Source: a virus
Virus record (IMG/VR): IMGVR_UViG_3300048590_001334
Span: 1-24,484 of that record
DNA: 24,484 nucleotides
Direction: 5' to 3' (one strand)
Below the pieces are notes generated by a model, which had not been told where the DNA came from, made no database searches, and saw only the letters and a program-made list of their open reading frames with translations. How positions within the stretch are numbered: the first letter of the stretch is position 1; each line of letters begins with the position of its first letter. Shown one piece after another: positions 21,241-24,484 of the stretch. The position numbers and the translations under genes were made by a program.

Positions 21241-22361
21241 TGGAGCGCCCGAGGATTACAAGACGCGGGCTCGAGGCCCTGGCCGAGGCCGAGGCCAGGG
21301 GTAAGAGGCTTCGCTTTGTCGGCATTGAGCTGGGAAAGGCCTCCTACGATCCAGACGGCTCCGAAGCAGCGCTCAAGGAAAAAGTCGAGGGCTCGGCGCT
21401 TGCCGACTCAAACCGGGTCTCTGGAAACCGCGTCCATCTCACAGCCGAGTTTCGCTCTGGGAGAGAAGCCTACGACGTCGGCGAGATGGGCATTGTGGCA
21501 AGCCTCGAGGGGGGTGAGGCGCCCCTTCTCTTTGCCGTGCTCTCCAAGAGAGGCGAGATTCTCGCCAAGCGGATACCGTCGGAAGATCTGCTTTTTGGCA
21601 TCGACCTCATTCTCGAAGAGATCCCCGACTCGCTCATTGCAGTCGATGGGGTCGGAGAGCGTCTAAACCTCTCCTTGGCAAGGGAGCTTGCTGCAGTGGC
21701 TCTCTCTCTCACTCAAGGCCAGCGCCACACGCTCGAGCTGATGCGAGAGCTGACTGCCACCCGAGGGGAATTTTTGACCTTCAAGGAGGTCGCCAAGGCT
21801 TCGCTTGCGGCTCTGCGGGCTGACCTTGAGACCCAAAAGGCCGAGACTGCGAGGCTTGTTCAGGGGGTGCGAACTGAACTCGAGGCCGTGAAGGCCGAGG
21901 CTTTGGGTGAGCTTGCCCGCTACAAAGGGCGGCTTGGAGCGCTCCTCGGCTGGCCTGCCGGGGCGGGGGCTCAAGCTCTCCTGCAGGAGATCGAGCTCGA
22001 TTTGTCGTCTCCAGTCTCCCATACGGGGCTTATCGAGTACCAGTTTACCAAGAAGACGGGAGGGAGCCTCAAGGTCGGGCTCAGAGACTTCTGGCTTCTA
22101 CGCGCGGGAGGGACTTTTCCGCGCGAGCTGACGCTTGCGATCTATCTCGACAACGTCGAGCGACGCTTTCGCCTGGAAACAGCTCTCTACAGCGAGAAGT
22201 ACCTCTATCTGAGCGCCGGGCTTGTCGAGTTTGAGTTCTCCGAGGCAGAGCTTGCCTCTCCAGGCCCAAAGGAAGGGGTTATGAGTCTAGAAATCCTGGG
22301 GGATGCCCAGGCTCTCTTTTCGCAGGCGGCGCGAAAGCCTGCCATTTTCTTTATGGAGTAG
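21240..22361 (+). CDS. H: Tail fibre / collar protein H-like
   Basis: The product is 373 residues from ATG 21240 (TGATG overlap; a TTG three bases earlier is also possible). The N-terminus (ITRRGLEALAEAEARGKRL, then FVGIELGKASYDPDGS) is a weak form of the phage tail-collar fibre domain that docks on gpI. Residues about 150-240 form a heptad-rich coiled coil (LRADLETQKAETARLVQGVRTELEAVKAE). The C-terminal 120 residues are beta-rich and receptor-binding-like, with no recognised family and no DGR variable-region motif. The fibre is short compared with P2 gpH (669), and no tail-fibre chaperone gene follows. Confidence 0.75.
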   Translation: MERPRITRRGLEALAEAEARGKRLRFVGIELGKASYDPDGSEAALKEKVEGSALADSNRVSGNRVHLTAEFRSGREAYDVGEMGIVASLEGGEAPLLFAVLSKRGEILAKRIPSEDLLFGIDLILEEIPDSLIAVDGVGERLNLSLARELAAVALSLTQGQRHTLELMRELTATRGEFLTFKEVAKASLAALRADLETQKAETARLVQGVRTELEAVKAEALGELARYKGRLGALLGWPAGAGAQALLQEIELDLSSPVSHTGLIEYQFTKKTGGSLKVGLRDFWLLRAGGTFPRELTLAIYLDNVERRFRLETALYSEKYLYLSAGLVEFEFSEAELASPGPKEGVMSLEILGDAQALFSQAARKPAIFFME

Positions 22362-22365
22362 GGAC

Positions 22366-22518
22366 GTGACTCTCGAAGAGCAGATAGCGCTCCTGGTCGA
22401 CGAGACGAGAAGGCTGCAAGAGCTGATGGCAGGCGAGGTTAGAGCCCTGCAGACGAAAGTCACCGAGCAGGAAGCCAGGATCACGGCACTCGAACAGGGG
22501 AGGTCGCCAGGTGGCTGA
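22366..22518 (+). CDS. Small coiled-coil protein between fibre and sheath
   Basis: The product is 50 residues from GTG 22366, starting 5 nt after the fibre stop and overlapping the sheath gene by 8 nt. It is almost entirely a heptad-repeat helix (EEQIALLVDETRRLQELMAG; LQTKVTEQEARITALEQ). No family recognised. The close packing suggests a real gene, perhaps a fibre accessory or chaperone. Confidence 0.55.
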   Translation: MTLEEQIALLVDETRRLQELMAGEVRALQTKVTEQEARITALEQGRSPGG

Positions 22519-23674
22519 AGGTTTTTGGCATGGAATCGAGGTCGTGCCGGTCACGACCAGGACGGCCCCCGGGGTGAGAACCCCGGCGACGTCAGTCATT
22601 GGGGTTGTTGGCACGTCGGCTCTGTCGGACAAGGTCACAGCCCACACGCCCATTCTCGTGAGAGGGGCGCGGGAAGCCAGAGAGCTTTTCGGGGCACTCG
22701 ATGTGCCGGGGAGTCTGCCCAAGACCCTGGCAGCGATCTACGAGGAGACGCAGGCCGTCTGCGTGGTCGTCACAGTCGGGCCTGGCGAGGCCGACGCTCT
22801 GGCTACCCAGGTGGCGGGCACGCAAGGCGAGCTGACAGGCGTATACGGCCTGCTCAAGGCCAAGGCAGCGCTTGGCGCCCAGCCGCGCATTGTGATCGCG
22901 CCCGAGTTTTCCGCCGACGAGTCGGTGAGGGCAGCTCTAAGCAGCGTGGCAGGGCGGCTGCGCGCTGTGGCGTCTGTTGAAAGCCCAGACAGCGGCGACC
23001 TGCAAGCGGTGATCGGGAGCTTTCAGAGTCTTCGCAGCTCGCGGCTCTATCCGGTCTATCCAAACGTCCGGCTCGCCGCTCCGATCGGGGTGGTCGGCGG
23101 CTCGGCTCTTGCAGCCGCCTTGATCGCCAAGACCGACGCAGAGCTTGGGTTTTGGGTGTCGCCCTCTAACCGGCTTTGCTCGTCGGTCGTCGGCCTTACC
23201 CATCCGGTCGAGTTTTCGCTCGATCCCTCCGCGGGCGAGTCCGGCGCCAACCTTTTGAACAAAAACAAAATCGCCACCTTTGTGAACGAGCAGGGCTTTC
23301 GCCTGTGGGGCAACCGGACCCTTTACGACGAGGCCGACGCGCTGGACAGCCGGCACAAGTTCATCAACGTGCGGCGCCTCAGGGATTTTATCGATGACGC
23401 GATCCTGCAGAGCCACCTTTGGGCCGTCGACCGCAACATCACAAGAAGCTACGTCGCTCAGGTCACAGAAAGCATCAACAACTACCTGCGCGACCTCAAG
23501 GCCCAGGAGGCCATCCTCGGCGGCCACTGCTGGATAGACCCCGAGGCGAACACCGTGTCCCAGATCACCGAAGGCCACGTCACGTTTGACTACGAGTTTA
23601 CGCCGCCCTATCCGGCCGAGCGGATCACCTTTCGCTCGCTGCTGTCGGACGACCACGTAAAGGAGATCTTCTAG
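22511..23674 (+). CDS. FI: Contractile tail sheath protein FI
   Basis: The product is 387 residues from GTG 22511. The P2 FI pattern is full length: GFWHGIEVVPVTTRTAPGVR at the N-terminus, SVIGVVGTS, the ELGFWVSPSNR signature at about residues 210-220, IATFVNEQGFRLWGNRTL at about 255-272, and the C-terminal LRDLKAQEAILGGHCWIDPEAN. The sheath contracts to drive the tube through the host envelope, which confirms a myovirus-type tail. Confidence 0.96.
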   Translation: MAEGFWHGIEVVPVTTRTAPGVRTPATSVIGVVGTSALSDKVTAHTPILVRGAREARELFGALDVPGSLPKTLAAIYEETQAVCVVVTVGPGEADALATQVAGTQGELTGVYGLLKAKAALGAQPRIVIAPEFSADESVRAALSSVAGRLRAVASVESPDSGDLQAVIGSFQSLRSSRLYPVYPNVRLAAPIGVVGGSALAAALIAKTDAELGFWVSPSNRLCSSVVGLTHPVEFSLDPSAGESGANLLNKNKIATFVNEQGFRLWGNRTLYDEADALDSRHKFINVRRLRDFIDDAILQSHLWAVDRNITRSYVAQVTESINNYLRDLKAQEAILGGHCWIDPEANTVSQITEGHVTFDYEFTPPYPAERITFRSLLSDDHVKEIF

Positions 23675-24193
23675 GTGACGCTGCTAAACAATCTCCCGCA
23701 GAAGCTCACGCATTTTACGCTCTTTGTCGACGGCCGCGGCTACGCCGGCATGGTCGACGAGATCGTCCTGCCAAAGCTCACCTACAAGGTCGAAGACTAC
23801 AGGGCCGGCGGCATGGATCTTCCCATCCCAATCGAGATGGGCATGGAGAAGCTCGAGGCTGAGTTTACGCTTGGCGAGTACGACCGCTTTGTGATCCAGC
23901 AGCTTGGCTTTCAAGAGGGCGGCCCCATTGCCCTTCACGTGCGAGGCGCCCTCAAGCGCCACACGCTGGCTGTTCCCGTGAGCTGCCACATGCGGGGCGT
24001 CATCACCGAGATCGACTTTGGCGCCTGGAAGGCTGGCGAGACGACCGCCATGAAGTTTCGTCTCTACTGCACCTACTACCGCTACGCGCATGCCGAAGAG
24101 GTGCTCATCGAGATCGACGCCGACAACATGGTGCGCCGCATCAACGGCGTCGACCAACTGGCAGCCGTCAAGGCTGCGCTGCTTAGAGGATAA
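23675..24193 (+). CDS. FII: Tail tube protein FII
   Basis: The product is 172 residues from GTG 23675, abutting the sheath stop. P2 FII features include an N-terminal LTHFTLFVDGRGYAGMVDEIVLPKL, the YRAGGMDLPIPIEMGMEKLEAEFTLG core and a late KFRLYCTYYRYAHAEEVLIEIDADN. It forms the hexameric inner tube. Length equals P2 FII (172). Confidence 0.96.
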   Translation: MTLLNNLPQKLTHFTLFVDGRGYAGMVDEIVLPKLTYKVEDYRAGGMDLPIPIEMGMEKLEAEFTLGEYDRFVIQQLGFQEGGPIALHVRGALKRHTLAVPVSCHMRGVITEIDFGAWKAGETTAMKFRLYCTYYRYAHAEEVLIEIDADNMVRRINGVDQLAAVKAALLRG

Positions 24194-24198
24194 AGGGC

Positions 24199-24453
24199 AT
24201 GAAAAAAGAGGTAATCGAGCTTTCCTATCCCGTCGAGCTTTCGGGCCGGGGGTTGGTGCGGACCATCGAGCTTAGGAGAGCCAAGGTAAAAGACCTCGAG
24301 CTGGTCGACCGCTACGACACCGAGGCTGCCAAGACCTTGCATCTGATCAGCCACCTGGCCGAGTGGAGCCCAGACGAGGTGAGAGAACTCGACTTTGCCG
24401 ACTACCGCAGGGTGTCCGACAAGGTGGCTGGTTTTTTAGGGCTTGCTCCCTAG
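24199..24453 (+). CDS. E: Tail assembly chaperone E
   Basis: The product is 84 residues from ATG 24199, with an AGAGG-like site upstream. KEVIELSYPVELSGRGLVRTIELRRAKVKDLELV and the helical LISHLAEWSPDEVRELDFADYRRVSDKVAGFLG match the P2 gpE/gp41-like chaperone family, which coats the tape measure with its frameshifted longer form. A slippery heptamer lies five codons before its stop. The tape measure gene T should follow beyond the window. Confidence 0.9.
   Translation: MKKEVIELSYPVELSGRGLVRTIELRRAKVKDLELVDRYDTEAAKTLHLISHLAEWSPDEVRELDFADYRRVSDKVAGFLGLAP
24432..24438 (+). promoter_or_regulatory. -1 ribosomal frameshift site (T TTT TTA)
   Basis: The heptamer T TTT TTA is in the correct register of gene E (GGT TTT TTA). 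P2 E/E' uses the closely similar T TTT TTG. After a -1 slip, the new frame has no stop to the window end. Confidence 0.8.
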
Positions 24454-24484
24454 AGGAGCTGCCGGCGGGAAGGCGGGCACTGCT
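24438..24484 (+). CDS. E' extension of the tail chaperone, -1 frame, partial
   Basis: The -1 frame entered from the slippery site encodes RACSLEELPAGRRALL and is still open at the edge. In P2-like phages the E+E' fusion is made at a minor ratio to E, and both assemble on the tape measure protein. Only the first 15 or so codons are visible, so the identity rests on position and the slippery site. Confidence 0.65.

Noticed and set aside
21240-22361. DGR variable region in the prophage tail fibre
   Set aside because: The C-terminus has no FGE or lectin-like closing motif and no adenine-type variable codon pattern.

Overview
The window is GC-rich bacterial DNA with three blocks: the distal part of a diversity-generating retroelement (DGR) locus (about 1-4430, all on the minus strand), a toxin-antitoxin island (about 4950-9030), and the left part of a contractile-tail prophage (about 9487 to the right edge, all on the plus strand). 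The host looks Gram-negative. The DGR target has an N-terminal secretion signal and a long repetitive stalk of a kind I associate with Bdellovibrio-like and other deltaproteobacterial surface proteins. This taxonomic suggestion is weak because no rRNA or ribosomal gene is present.

DGR block. A secreted 1080-residue protein (4430-1188) ends in a formylglycine-generating-enzyme/C-type-lectin domain whose last 45 or so residues have the layout of a DGR variable region. About 40 bp past its stop codon is a perfect 8-bp GC stem with a 4-nt loop, the shape of DGR target-site hairpins. Downstream lie a 229-residue gene that appears to fuse a MerR/excisionase-type helix-turn-helix to a divergent Avd-like four-helix bundle, and, overlapping it by 11 nt, the start of a conventional avd gene that runs off the left edge. 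No reverse transcriptase or template repeat is visible; by the usual gene order they should lie just left of base 1. Nine-base units TTTCCGAAA/TTTCGGAAA in alternating orientation form three arrays: beside the hairpin, upstream of the HTH gene, and inside its coding sequence. The first two share an exact 33-bp copy. The HTH protein is a natural candidate to bind them.

Toxin-antitoxin island. Complete modules: higBA-type (4957-5676, plus) and vapBC (7292-6673, minus). Damaged or orphan modules: a phd-type antitoxin, a toxin remnant followed by a BrnA/CopG-like antitoxin with a chimeric 3' end, a ribbon-helix-helix antitoxin with a frameshifted PIN toxin, and an orphan BrnA-like antitoxin. Short repeats shared between modules show that they have exchanged pieces.

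Prophage block. An integrase (an apparent degenerate serine-recombinase-like half fused to a tyrosine recombinase) is translationally coupled to a late operon. The order is small and large terminase, gpW-like connector, portal, prohead protease-capsid fusion, gpFII-like stopper, gpZ-like protein, tail terminator candidate, an unknown protein, then P2 order V, (small ORF), W, J, I, H, (coiled coil), FI, FII, E. Head genes are lambda-like and tail genes P2-like. Most starts are GTG or TTG overlapping the previous stop. The last gene carries an in-frame T TTT TTA slippery heptamer, and the -1 frame stays open to the window edge, as in the P2 E/E' system. No lysis, replication or repressor genes are in view.
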